From: Vulcanimicrobiota bacterium
GTDB taxonomy: Bacteria > Vulcanimicrobiota > Vulcanimicrobiia > Vulcanimicrobiales > Vulcanimicrobiaceae
DNA: 35,517 nucleotides
Assembly: GCA_013044185.1 (NCBI GenBank)
Contig: JABEUX010000018.1
Span: 1 to 35,517 of the forward strand
Direction of reading: 5' to 3'
In this document: in pieces, positions 16,539 to 26,040 of the stretch
Position numbering within the stretch: the first letter of the stretch is position 1
Layout of the letters: each line of letters begins with the position of its first letter
The notes under the pieces: generated by a model
Seen by the model: only the letters and a program-made list of their open reading frames with translations
What the model was told of the DNA's origin: nothing
The model's database searches: none
Position numbers and translations under genes: made by a program

Positions 16539-19160
16539 TTGCTTTATTCGATCGTCATTCCCGTCTTCAATAAGGCCGCGCTGACGCGCGTCTGTTTGCA
16601 GGCGCTTGCAGAGACGCTGCCGCGTGATATCTTGGGCGAGGTGATCGTCGTCGATAACGGCTCGACCGACGACACTGCAACGGTGCTCGCCGAGTTCCCA
16701 TGGATCAAGACGATCGTCAACGAGCGGAACCTCGGCTTTGCCGTGGCGAACAATCAAGGCGCGGCGGTCGCATCGGGGCGTTTTCTCGTGCTGCTGAATA
16801 ACGATACCAAGGCGCTGCCGGGTTGGTTGGAAGCAATGCTCGCGCATCTCGAAAGCGAGGATGTCGGTGCGGTCGGCGCTCGGCTGCTCTTCGGCGACGG
16901 CCTGATTCAACACGCGGGCGTCATATTTAACGAAATTCTCAGCGGCGTGAATACGATGGCGCCGACGCACTACGGCTTCCTCGCTCCCGGCGATGAGCCG
17001 ACGGTGATGAAGCGTCGCGACGTCCAGGCGGTTACCGGCGCCTGCCTCGCGACGCCGCGAGAGCTTTACGTGCGCCTCGGCGGACTCGATGAAGGTTTTT
17101 GGAACGGCTACGAAGATGTCGATTACTGTTTAAAAATCCGCCATGCTGGTTTACGTATCGTCTACGAGCCGAAGGCCGTGCTCTTCCACTATGAGTCGCA
17201 GTCCGGCTCGCAACGCTTTCGGCGCGTCATGCCGAATATCGCTCGGTTGGAAGGGCGTTGGAGAGACTTCCCGCGGATCGATGCCGGCCTTTGGGATTAC
17301 GAACGGCATCTCGTTAAGCGCACGGTCGTCATGCCGAATGCCGTCGTCTCGGCACAAATGCTTCCGACGCCGTCGATCTCCGTCGTCGTACATGGCGAGA
17401 CGACGAAGAGCGACCGCGTACGCATCGAGCGCGCGCTCCGTGCATCGCCCGTAAATATTGAAAGAATCGCATGGACGGCAGGCGACGATCTTGATGCGGC
17501 GCGCCAGGCGATGGAATTGCGAGGCAATCGATATGCCTTTTTCCTCGATGCTCGCGCCACATTGGCTCCATCGTGGTTCGAACATCTCTCGCGTCGTCTC
17601 GAGATTCGGTACGATGCACTCGCTGCGACGGGAGCGCCCGAGTCGATGGTCGGCTTCGACGCCTCGCCGGCGTGCGGGGACGCGCGAGCGTTGCTGATCG
17701 CACTCTGGCGTTTGCCGCAACACTATCGTCTTGCCGATTTCCCTACCATCGATGGCGCCCTCGCCGACCTCTGCGTTCGCGCGCTCGAACTCGGGCTCGG
17801 GGTCGTTGGAATGGACGAGCCCATTCTCGAAGTTTCGCCGGAGCCGGCACGCGACGATCTCTTCGAACGAACGTATCAGCGGAGCATCGCCTCGCTCATC
17901 GGCGGCGACGATCGCTTTTTGATGGAACGATTTGCAGCGATCCGGCGTCCCGCCGCAGGGCTCGTTTCGATCGTTACGCTCAGTTGGAACGCTCCCGAGT
18001 ATACGAAGCTGGCAATCGCCTCACTATTAGCCCGCACGAGGGAGCCATTTGAAATTATCGTCGTCGATAATGGTTCGGGCCCCGACACGATTGCCTACCT
18101 CCGCTCGATCGACGACCCACACGTCCGCGTCATTTATAATGCAACGAATCGCGGTTTCGGCGCGGGCAATAATATCGGATTGGCGGCCGCAAACGGCGAC
18201 TTCGTCGTCGTACTCAATAACGATGTTTTGGTTAGCGATGGTTGGCTCGACGCCTTGTTGCGTCCATATGGGGATATGCGCGCCCTCGGTATCACGGCAC
18301 CGCGAAGCAACAGCGTCTCCGGGCACCAACAAATTCCCAACGCGCGCTACGATGACGAAGCGGCGATGCTCGCGTTTGCGGCGGAGAGAGGACTCCGCTT
18401 CAGCGGGCGTGGCTATTTTACCGATCGCGCGGTGGGCTTCTGTCTCTGCATGCCGAGAGTCCTCATCGACGAAATCGGCGGATTCGACGAGCGCTTCGCG
18501 GTCGGTAATTTCGAAGATGACGACCTCTGTATGCGCGCACGCGCGGCGGGGTATAAAATCTTTGTCTGCGAGGATGCGTTTATCCATCATTTTGGTAGCC
18601 GGAGCTTTGTCGCTAATAATGTGGATTACGGAGCGACGATGCGGGCGAACTGGAGCTATTTTGCGGCGAAGTGGGGCTACGCGCCCACCTATCCCGAGAG
18701 TGGTTACGACCCGCGCCCCGGCTATTATAACGGCTTCGATCGTGCGCTTCATTATGCGGCGCTCCCGAAACCCAAACGCGCTATGGAAGGAGCGGAGCGC
18801 GCGGACGACTCGGCCGCTCTCGCGACGGTCGGCGTGCGCTTCCTCGCAGAGGTTCCCGATAGCGATGCCGCGTGGGAGCCCGTTGGACGCTTCCTTCGGC
18901 GGTATCTCCGCGCGTTCCGCGCCGAGGATGCCGTCGTACTGACGCTGCGCCTCGGAGCTGCCGGCGATGCCTCGACGATCGAGCGTCGCATCGAAAGGGT
19001 GCTGTCGTCGTTGAACATTTCGGCGGATATCTGCGCCGATATCGAGGTGCTCGATGCCGATGAGGAGCTCGTTGCATCGTCGCGCACGATCGCAATAGCC
19101 GATATTGAATCGGCGAGCCCGAGTGCATTGCGACGGCTTATCGGGATGGAGAATCCATGA
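16539..19160 (+). CDS. Large protein with two GT2 glycosyltransferase domains
   Basis: First domain YSIVIPVFNKAALTRVCLQAL...VDNGSTDDT...LLNNDTKALPGWL; second VSIVTLSWNAPEYTKLAIASLL...VDNGSGPDT...VLNNDVLVSDGWL. TTG start. Confidence 0.9.
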   Translation: MLYSIVIPVFNKAALTRVCLQALAETLPRDILGEVIVVDNGSTDDTATVLAEFPWIKTIVNERNLGFAVANNQGAAVASGRFLVLLNNDTKALPGWLEAMLAHLESEDVGAVGARLLFGDGLIQHAGVIFNEILSGVNTMAPTHYGFLAPGDEPTVMKRRDVQAVTGACLATPRELYVRLGGLDEGFWNGYEDVDYCLKIRHAGLRIVYEPKAVLFHYESQSGSQRFRRVMPNIARLEGRWRDFPRIDAGLWDYERHLVKRTVVMPNAVVSAQMLPTPSISVVVHGETTKSDRVRIERALRASPVNIERIAWTAGDDLDAARQAMELRGNRYAFFLDARATLAPSWFEHLSRRLEIRYDALAATGAPESMVGFDASPACGDARALLIALWRLPQHYRLADFPTIDGALADLCVRALELGLGVVGMDEPILEVSPEPARDDLFERTYQRSIASLIGGDDRFLMERFAAIRRPAAGLVSIVTLSWNAPEYTKLAIASLLARTREPFEIIVVDNGSGPDTIAYLRSIDDPHVRVIYNATNRGFGAGNNIGLAAANGDFVVVLNNDVLVSDGWLDALLRPYGDMRALGITAPRSNSVSGHQQIPNARYDDEAAMLAFAAERGLRFSGRGYFTDRAVGFCLCMPRVLIDEIGGFDERFAVGNFEDDDLCMRARAAGYKIFVCEDAFIHHFGSRSFVANNVDYGATMRANWSYFAAKWGYAPTYPESGYDPRPGYYNGFDRALHYAALPKPKRAMEGAERADDSAALATVGVRFLAEVPDSDAAWEPVGRFLRRYLRAFRAEDAVVLTLRLGAAGDASTIERRIERVLSSLNISADICADIEVLDADEELVASSRTIAIADIESASPSALRRLIGMENP

Positions 19161-21163
19161 GGTTTCACGATCGGCATCGTCGATTCGCGCTCGCTCCGAT
19201 GCAGGAGGCGCAGGCGGCGATTGATGCGGCCTCGCTGGCGTTTGCACGCTTAGAGCCGGGCTGGTCGCTCACCCAACGCTCCGCCCTCGATCTCGGATTT
19301 CGCAAGGACGATCGTTGGACGATTGTGTTCGGCTGTGAGGTAGAGGTCGCCCCGCTCTTGGAGCGGGAGAGTAGCGTGCTACTCTGGCCGCTCGATTATC
19401 GCTCGCTCGATCGGCAACGCGTCGACGATATCGAACGCGCGATCTTTCCGTGGCTGCGCGTACAGTTTTTTAATCGACGCGCGCGCTCTACGAGCCTGGA
19501 AATTTTCGATTCCCGCGCGGGGGGCGAGATCGAGCGCGCGCGCGAGATGGGGCTACTCGGCGTTACAAGGTATACCGAGCTCTACGAGGATCTCGCACCA
19601 TACGTCTATGCCGCGCGTCACGTTCGCTCCGGAACGCGGGCAGCGATCGTCGATTCGCGCGGCGCGGTTGGGGCGCTCTCGTTAGAGCGTGCCGGCGCTC
19701 GTATCTCGCTCGATCTCGGTGACCTCGATGCGCTCGCCTTCGCTACGCGTTGGCTCGATATCGCGCCCGTCGACCTCGATCGCGCCGATCGCTACGATAT
19801 CGCCATCGCGAACCGCCCCGGCGCGCTACCGGCCGCGCGCGTACGCGTCCTTCGCGATGGAGGGGAGAGCGGCGATATCGCGATACCCGTTACCATCGCA
19901 TTGCCGCCCGCGATCACGGTCTCGTTCGATCCCGACGACGGGCCGACGGCGAGTACGCTCGGCATTTCGTTCGATGGTGTTCCCGCCGAAGCGCGCGCGA
20001 GCGTCTTCAACGAACCGGCGGCGCACGGTGGATCGTCGGGGAGAATCGCAATGCTCGTGCGAGGAGATGCGCTGGCGAATCCCGATGCCGATACGATGGC
20101 GATGCACGTCCTCGCTCGACGATTGGAACGCGAAGGCTTCGAAGTCGGCGTCTTTCCGGTTGGGGCGCGCGCCGATCTCTCCTCCTACGATCTCGTACAT
20201 GCTTGGGGGAGCGAGGTCGCTCCGGCGACGCTCGCGTTGCTGCAATCGTTACCCGCGATGCCGCTCGTTGCTTCGCTCTCCATCGACGACCCGCGCGGCG
20301 AAGCCTTCTCCGGGCCGAAGGCCGCGAAAGCGGTCTACGGTAACGTCAGCGATGCCGCGATGTTCGATCTCTATTTTGCAGCGCTCGGCGCACGTTCGCT
20401 CTCGATCGATAGCGTCGCGCCGGAGCGAGAGTTCGATCCGCTCCCGGCGGTAGAGGCAGGGGTGCGGGCGATGCTCGGCCGCTGCGATGTCGCAATCCTC
20501 TCGGGGCCGGTTGAAGAAGCCTTATTGCGTAGCCGCTTCGGTTGGTCCGGAAGCGCGATCTCCGTTTCCGCGCTCGTCGAGGGCTCGCCGCCCTGTGAGG
20601 ATGCGGCCGTGCTCGTCGGCGAGGGAGAGTTCGTCCTCTGCGATCTTCCCGTCGAGGCGCGCTGCAACCAAATCGCCCTGGCGCTCGCCGCGAAAAAGCG
20701 CTCGATTCCCATCGTCTTTACCGGCCCGGTCATCGACCATCAGTGGTTCCAGGGACTGATGGAGTCGATGGGGGTGCACGCTCTCTGGATTCCCCAACGG
20801 CACCTCAACCAGGCAAATAGATCCTGGCTGCGGGCGCGCGCGAGGGTGGTCGCCGACTGCGCCTGGAGCGGGCGGGGAATTCATTCGGTGGTCGCCGCAG
20901 CCGCGACGGGAGCCTTTCCTCTGCTATCGGCCGCGGGATACGGGCGCGAACTCTTCGCTCCCTTCGCCGAGATCGTCGATCCCGGAGCGCATGCCAACAT
21001 CGAGGAGGGGCTCGTACGGGCCTGGGAGCGGGCACCCGAAGAGCGCGACGCCCTCCGTTCGCACGTCCGCGTCGCCTTCGACCAAACCTCGGCCTTTATC
21101 GCCTCGGTGACCGCATATCAGCTCGCCGGCGAGCGGGCCCGGAGCCGCACTCCAACGAGCTAA
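19157..21163 (+). CDS. Uncharacterised protein with a divergent GT-B-like (GT4-type) C-terminal half
   Basis: IPIVFTGPVIDHQWFQGLMESMGVHALWIPQRHLNQANRSWLRARARVVADCAWSGRGIHSVVAAAATGAFPLLSAAGYGRELFAPFAEIVDP resembles the GT4 C-terminal domain; ATGA overlap with the preceding glycosyltransferase. Confidence 0.6.
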   Translation: MRFHDRHRRFALAPMQEAQAAIDAASLAFARLEPGWSLTQRSALDLGFRKDDRWTIVFGCEVEVAPLLERESSVLLWPLDYRSLDRQRVDDIERAIFPWLRVQFFNRRARSTSLEIFDSRAGGEIERAREMGLLGVTRYTELYEDLAPYVYAARHVRSGTRAAIVDSRGAVGALSLERAGARISLDLGDLDALAFATRWLDIAPVDLDRADRYDIAIANRPGALPAARVRVLRDGGESGDIAIPVTIALPPAITVSFDPDDGPTASTLGISFDGVPAEARASVFNEPAAHGGSSGRIAMLVRGDALANPDADTMAMHVLARRLEREGFEVGVFPVGARADLSSYDLVHAWGSEVAPATLALLQSLPAMPLVASLSIDDPRGEAFSGPKAAKAVYGNVSDAAMFDLYFAALGARSLSIDSVAPEREFDPLPAVEAGVRAMLGRCDVAILSGPVEEALLRSRFGWSGSAISVSALVEGSPPCEDAAVLVGEGEFVLCDLPVEARCNQIALALAAKKRSIPIVFTGPVIDHQWFQGLMESMGVHALWIPQRHLNQANRSWLRARARVVADCAWSGRGIHSVVAAAATGAFPLLSAAGYGRELFAPFAEIVDPGAHANIEEGLVRAWERAPEERDALRSHVRVAFDQTSAFIASVTAYQLAGERARSRTPTS

Positions 21164-21188
21164 ACTGCATCTCGTGCGCCGCCGATGA
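21161..21188 (+). promoter_or_regulatory. Sigma28/FliA-like promoter of flaG-fliD-fliS
   Basis: TAAACTGC (21161-21168) - 12 nt - GCCGATGA (21181-21188), about 30 bp upstream of the flaG start. Confidence 0.65.
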
Positions 21189-21219
21189 TAGTAAAGAGAG
21201 TACTCGAGGGGGATTTCAC

Positions 21220-21675
21220 ATGGATGTTTCGTCAGCTGCGGCCGTTGCGCCGCCACCGGTCGCCGGAAACGTCGGCGCCTCGGGCGCGAGCGGCGTTGCT
21301 CCGGGCGCAGGTGAGGGCGCCCCACTTGGAGGGACGACGCCACCCATTGCGAGTCTCCCACCCGTTCCGGTGGGGCCGGTCGGCACGCCGAGTTCATCTG
21401 GCGCTCCCCCCTCGGTCGGTTTTGGCCCGGCGCCGACCAGCGGCGACGGGAAAGTTGTGTCGTCGGTCGCGCGCTTCTTCGGTCCGCCCTCGAATCCGCA
21501 TCCCGTTACGCTCAACGTCTCGTATCGGGTTTTGCACCACCCGAACGAAATCGTGACCGTTTTTTCCGACCCGCAGACCAATCAGGAAGTCGCGCAATTT
21601 CCTCCGGAGATTCTCATCGGCATCGCCGAATTTTTCGACCAGCATCAAGGAGTGACGCTCGACAGCAACGCGTAA
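21220..21675 (+). CDS. flaG: FlaG family protein with Pro/Gly/Ser-rich N-terminal extension
   Basis: C-terminal TLNVSYRVLHHPNEIVTVFSDPQTNQEVAQFPPEILIGIAEFFDQHQGVTLDSNA is FlaG-like; directly upstream of fliD. Confidence 0.8.
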   Translation: MDVSSAAAVAPPPVAGNVGASGASGVAPGAGEGAPLGGTTPPIASLPPVPVGPVGTPSSSGAPPSVGFGPAPTSGDGKVVSSVARFFGPPSNPHPVTLNVSYRVLHHPNEIVTVFSDPQTNQEVAQFPPEILIGIAEFFDQHQGVTLDSNA

Positions 21676-21711
21676 CGCGATGCACGACGGGCGCAGTTAG
21701 GAAAGGAATCC

Positions 21712-23739
21712 ATGTCCACGAGTCAGATCCCTGGGACGAACGTTCCCCCCATTTCTTTCCCCGGCATCGTGTCGGGTATCGATTATAACTCGATCATTCA
21801 AAAGTTGACCGCGCTGACGCTGGCGCCGACGACGCAGATCAATCAGCAGATCGCGACGCTCAATGCAGCCAATCTCGAACTGATCAAAATTAACAATCTC
21901 CTTTCCTCCGTACAGGCCTCGCTCGGCGCGCTTTCCCAGCCGAACGTCTACGATGCGGTTTCGGCGACGAGTACGAACACGGCTGCACTCGTGGCGACCG
22001 GCATCTCTGGTGGGAACGCGGTTCCCGGCGTCTACACGATCGACTCGGTTCAAACCGCAACCCCGACCTCGATTCTCAGCAATACGGCGGCCGGGCATAC
22101 CATTACCGATCTTTTGCCGGCGACTGCCGGTATCTATGCGAACCAGGCCTCGAACACCGTTCCGCTCGCAAACTCTTATGCAGCTATTACGCCGAGCAAC
22201 GGCAGCGGATCGACCGGATCGGTAACGATCGACGGCGTCTCGGTTCGCTACGACGTCAACACGCAATCCCTCAATACGATCTTGGCGAACATTCAAACGG
22301 CGGTACAGGCGTACGACCCGTCGTTTACCGCGACGCTAAATGCTTCGGGCGCCGTCGTTCTCAGCGGCAGCAAGCCCATCACACTGGGTAGCGCGAACGA
22401 TCAGGGCAATTTGCTCGACGTACTACGTCTTTCGGGAGCGCAGATCAATAACACCGGGCCGACGACGGGCGTTACGGGGACCGCGGGAGTCGGCGGCATC
22501 AATCAGGCGGTATCGTTCGATTCGACCGGCACGAATGCGGGCTTCGTCACGCCGGTGACCAGCGGAAACTTTACGATTAACGGCGTTTCGATTAGCGTCT
22601 CCGCCTCGGGGGATAATCTCGCCTCGGTGCTGGCCAAGATCAACGCGAGTAACGCGGGCGTCGTCGCGACCTACAATGCACAGACGGGCGGAATTTCGTT
22701 AACGAATAAGAGCAGCGGCGCGCAATCGATCGTCGTCGGCTCCTCGAGCGACACGAGCAATTTTCTCACCGCAGTCGGTCTTACGTCGGCAGCTGGAGCG
22801 ACCACGACGGTCGGCCAGCAATCGCAAGTGGTCGTCGCCAACCCCTCGGGCGGTGCGACGACCTATTACAGCAACAGCAATACCGTTACGACGGCGATTC
22901 CCGGGGTCTCGTTGCAACTGACGGGTAATACGACGACTCCCTTTACCGTGACCGTGGCGCAAGACAACTCGCAGTTAATCAATGCGCTCAACACTTTTGT
23001 CTCGGCCTATAATTCCGCCGTCAGCGAGATCAATAGCGCGACTCAGGCGCCGATCGTGTTGCAGTCGCAGCAAGGAACGGCATTGCCGGGGCAGCCTGCG
23101 CCGGCGGTCGGCGGCGGCATTCTCTTCGGAGTCGACAGCGTTTCGAATCTCCGGGATCAGTTGACGAATATCGTCAGTGGGTTCTTGGGAAGTGGATCCT
23201 TCGGCGGCTACAATTCGCTTTCCCAAATCGGGCTGCAGATTAGTAGTTCGTTCTCGCAACTATCCTATAACAGTCAGGCGACTCAGCCCGGTTCGAGCGG
23301 TCAGCAGGCGATTAATACGACGACCTTCCAGGGAAGCGATGGTACCTTACAGCCGCTAAACGTCACGCAATTCGATACCGCACTGGCAGCAAATCCGAGT
23401 GCCGTTCAAGATCTCCTCAACGGCGCACAAGGCCTTACGAACCAACTTGGATCGTACCTCACCTATGCCACCGGGCTTCCAACCTTGTTAAATAACGGCA
23501 TCGTTGGAACCGTCCCCTCGGTCTCGCTCTTGCAGACCTTCCAAAACCAAAACACGAACCAGATCACGCAATTGCAAGCCCAGGTTTCGCAAATTCAAGA
23601 TAACGCGAATCAACAGGCGAATACGCTGAGGCAAGAGTTCGTGCAAACCGAAGCGACGCTCGCGCAGTATCAATCGTTGCAGTCGCAGCTTTCTTCATTC
23701 TTTGGTGGTTCGAGTTCGAGTTCGAGTTCGGGAACCTAG
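21712..23739 (+). CDS. fliD: Flagellar hook-associated protein 2 (filament cap) FliD
   Basis: FPGIVSGIDYNSIIQKLTALTLAPTTQINQQIATLNAANLELIKINNLLSSVQASLGAL; followed by fliS. Confidence 0.94.
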   Translation: MSTSQIPGTNVPPISFPGIVSGIDYNSIIQKLTALTLAPTTQINQQIATLNAANLELIKINNLLSSVQASLGALSQPNVYDAVSATSTNTAALVATGISGGNAVPGVYTIDSVQTATPTSILSNTAAGHTITDLLPATAGIYANQASNTVPLANSYAAITPSNGSGSTGSVTIDGVSVRYDVNTQSLNTILANIQTAVQAYDPSFTATLNASGAVVLSGSKPITLGSANDQGNLLDVLRLSGAQINNTGPTTGVTGTAGVGGINQAVSFDSTGTNAGFVTPVTSGNFTINGVSISVSASGDNLASVLAKINASNAGVVATYNAQTGGISLTNKSSGAQSIVVGSSSDTSNFLTAVGLTSAAGATTTVGQQSQVVVANPSGGATTYYSNSNTVTTAIPGVSLQLTGNTTTPFTVTVAQDNSQLINALNTFVSAYNSAVSEINSATQAPIVLQSQQGTALPGQPAPAVGGGILFGVDSVSNLRDQLTNIVSGFLGSGSFGGYNSLSQIGLQISSSFSQLSYNSQATQPGSSGQQAINTTTFQGSDGTLQPLNVTQFDTALAANPSAVQDLLNGAQGLTNQLGSYLTYATGLPTLLNNGIVGTVPSVSLLQTFQNQNTNQITQLQAQVSQIQDNANQQANTLRQEFVQTEATLAQYQSLQSQLSSFFGGSSSSSSSGT

Positions 23740-23755
23740 GGGATACGACGAGCAC

Positions 23756-24202
23756 GTGACGCGTTCGGCAAACGACAAGTACGTCGAGACGGCGATCTTG
23801 ACGGCTTCGAAGGAAGACCTTATCGTCCGCGTTTTCGATATATTGGTCGTTGCGGCGCAGCAGGCGATCGAGAAAATGAACGCCGACGTTGGAGATATCG
23901 AGGGAATTCACCGGGCCCTCTTGCGTGCCCAACGCGCTCTCGCCGTGTTGATGGGAGCGCTCGACATGGAGATCGGCGGCGAGCTCTCGGCAAATCTCTT
24001 TCGGGTGTATGAGTTTTGGCATCACGAACTCGTGATGGCGAACATGCAGAAGGACGTCTCGCGCGTCGAGCGTTTGCTTCCGGATTTTATCGATTATCGA
24101 AAGACCTGGGCGGAGGCCGTATTGCAGTGGAAGGCGATGCAGCGCACCGAGAGCGAGGATATCCAACCTACTGCGAGCAGCGGCTTTGCAGCCGTCGGAT
24201 AG
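23756..24202 (+). CDS. fliS: Flagellar export chaperone FliS
   Basis: NDKYVETAILTASKEDLIVRVFDILVVAAQQAIEKMN...IHRALLRAQRALAVLMGALDMEIGGELSANLFRVYEFWHHELVMANMQKDVSRVERLLPDFIDYRKTW. Start revised to GTG 23756. Confidence 0.9.
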   Translation: MTRSANDKYVETAILTASKEDLIVRVFDILVVAAQQAIEKMNADVGDIEGIHRALLRAQRALAVLMGALDMEIGGELSANLFRVYEFWHHELVMANMQKDVSRVERLLPDFIDYRKTWAEAVLQWKAMQRTESEDIQPTASSGFAAVG

Positions 24203-24575
24203 CCCGGCGCGCTCGGCGGCCCTCGCGGAGATCGGCGCGCTCGAGAGTTCGTGCGCGGAGCTGGAAGCGGCGTTGCAGGAGCACGATTGGGAGCGCTTGG
24301 ACTCGGCGATCGGGAGTGCGCGCCGCATCACGCATTCGTTAGAGAAGGAGCTCGAGCGCGAGGATCTCGATCGTGACGAGGCCTTCGATACGCTCGTGCG
24401 CGAGCGGCTCGAACGCATCCATGCCATCCGAGATCGCCAGATCGTACGCTTGAGCGCCTACCACGAAGAGCTCGGCGAACGTTTGAAAACGTTCGTGAAA
24501 TTCAAGGCCTACGCGCGATCGATCGGTGCGAATTCAATTCCCCCGCGTCGCGCCGGGCTCGACTCTCAACGGTAA
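24186..24575 (+). CDS. Small helical protein in FliT position (possible flagellar chaperone)
   Basis: Overlaps the 3' end of fliS; coiled-coil composition (ALESSCAELEAALQEHDWERLDSAIGSARRITHSLEKELERED). Assignment from synteny only. Confidence 0.5.
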   Translation: MQPSDSPARSAALAEIGALESSCAELEAALQEHDWERLDSAIGSARRITHSLEKELEREDLDRDEAFDTLVRERLERIHAIRDRQIVRLSAYHEELGERLKTFVKFKAYARSIGANSIPPRRAGLDSQR

Positions 24576-24582
24576 AAAGCGC

Positions 24583-26034
24583 TTATCCGGCGTCCTTCGT
24601 GCGCTTGATGCATTCGACGATGCGTCGTGCTGCCGTATCGAGTGCCGGATCGCGACCTTGGACGACGGCGATACTCGGTTCGAGGCGCGCCCGGACAAAG
24701 AGCCGTTGCAGAGCGCCTTGCCAGAGCGAGCGATATTCGGCAAATGCCTCGCGGTCGATCGCTGCCTCGCGATCGCTCGGTGAGCCTCCAAGGATCGATT
24801 CGGCCATCAACGCGAGTTCGAGACGGCGAGCGCGATGAAAATCCCACGGGCGTTCTCCGCCGATCGCGCTCGCGATCCGTTCGCGCACCGCATCGGTGAC
24901 CTCGAGAGCGAGGACGACCTCAGCCTTTGCCGGTGAGGGTGGAGGCAGATCGACCGCAATCGTCGGAACGAACGCCTCGCCCGCGTAGGAGGCGAGCTTC
25001 TCCGCACGTCCGAGTTTGGCGTGGAGCGTGATGCGGTGGAGCAGCGCTGCCTGCCGATCTAGGTGGGCGAGCAACGGCGCGGCTTCGCCGTCGACGCAAG
25101 CGAGTGCTGAGGCGAAGAGGGCGTGCGTGACGAGCGTCGCGCCACGATCCGCAGCAAAGGAGCGTTCGAAAAACGCGACCGAGGCGCGGTCGAGGCGGCG
25201 ATGCAGCGCTGGGGCGCCGCGAACGAGCTGCGGCGGATCGGGCACCGAGAAGACGGGTTCGGGAGCGAGTTCGGAGAGCGGAGCGGGCTCCGGGGGCGCG
25301 GGTTCGGCGGTTTGAACCAAAGGGGGCGCCGCCGTTGAGAGCGCCGCTGCGGTCGCTTCGTACTCGAGTTGCTCCTCCTCGTCGAGTTCGTAGATCGGCA
25401 GCTCGACGGCAGGCTCCGCGGGTACCGGTGCTGGGATATCGGCGAGTTCGCTCCGCACGGCGGCAGAGAAGGCCGTCCCGCTGCTGCCGCGAGCGAGGCG
25501 CATCGGGCGAGCGCCGATGACGGCGGCGTTGATCGAGCGCGCATGCGGCAATAAGAGCAGCGGGGTTACGCCGGCACCGACTTCAATGCGGTACGAGATC
25601 GTGCAACGCTCGCCGGGAGCGATGGCGCCGATAGCGAGCCCTTCGCCGAAGAGCTCCTCGCTGCGGTCGTCGTCGAGCGGGCGGGAATCGCGTTGCAGCG
25701 TGCCGCTGCGATAGCGCGCGGCCGCCGGCAGCGGAAGAGAGAGGAGAATGCCTTCAGCGGGTACGCCACCATCGTTCGAGAGCGCCAAGGTGACGCTGAC
25801 GAGTGCGCCGGGGATGAGGCCGCGCTCCGGGCCCGCAGCGAGCGCGAGGTGAAGAACCGCTCCGGTCGATGATGGGGTCGCTGCCTCGGCGACATCCGGG
25901 GCATCTTCGAGTTCGTCGAGATCGGCGGAACGCGGTTCCCAGCGCGTTTCGCGAACCGGGGCTCCTGCGGCCTGACGCTGGAGTTCGAGCAGCCGCATAT
26001 CGGCGCTCACTTCGAAGTCGGGGCGCTTCGCCAT
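24583..26034 (-). CDS. Hypothetical protein with DUF11-like (extracellular-type beta) segment
   Basis: LIPGALVSVTLALSNDGGVPAEGILLSLPLPAAARYRSGTLQRDSRPLDDD...IGAIAPGERCTISYRIEVG resembles DUF11-type repeats; 6-nt gap to the upstream ATPase gene. Confidence 0.6.
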   Translation of the reverse strand: MAKRPDFEVSADMRLLELQRQAAGAPVRETRWEPRSADLDELEDAPDVAEAATPSSTGAVLHLALAAGPERGLIPGALVSVTLALSNDGGVPAEGILLSLPLPAAARYRSGTLQRDSRPLDDDRSEELFGEGLAIGAIAPGERCTISYRIEVGAGVTPLLLLPHARSINAAVIGARPMRLARGSSGTAFSAAVRSELADIPAPVPAEPAVELPIYELDEEEQLEYEATAAALSTAAPPLVQTAEPAPPEPAPLSELAPEPVFSVPDPPQLVRGAPALHRRLDRASVAFFERSFAADRGATLVTHALFASALACVDGEAAPLLAHLDRQAALLHRITLHAKLGRAEKLASYAGEAFVPTIAVDLPPPSPAKAEVVLALEVTDAVRERIASAIGGERPWDFHRARRLELALMAESILGGSPSDREAAIDREAFAEYRSLWQGALQRLFVRARLEPSIAVVQGRDPALDTAARRIVECIKRTKDAG

Positions 26035-26040
26035 CGTCGG

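Noticed and set aside
18027-19247. 406-aa minus-strand ORF antisense to the double GT2 gene
   Set aside because: Shadow ORF; GT2 motifs are clear on the plus strand.
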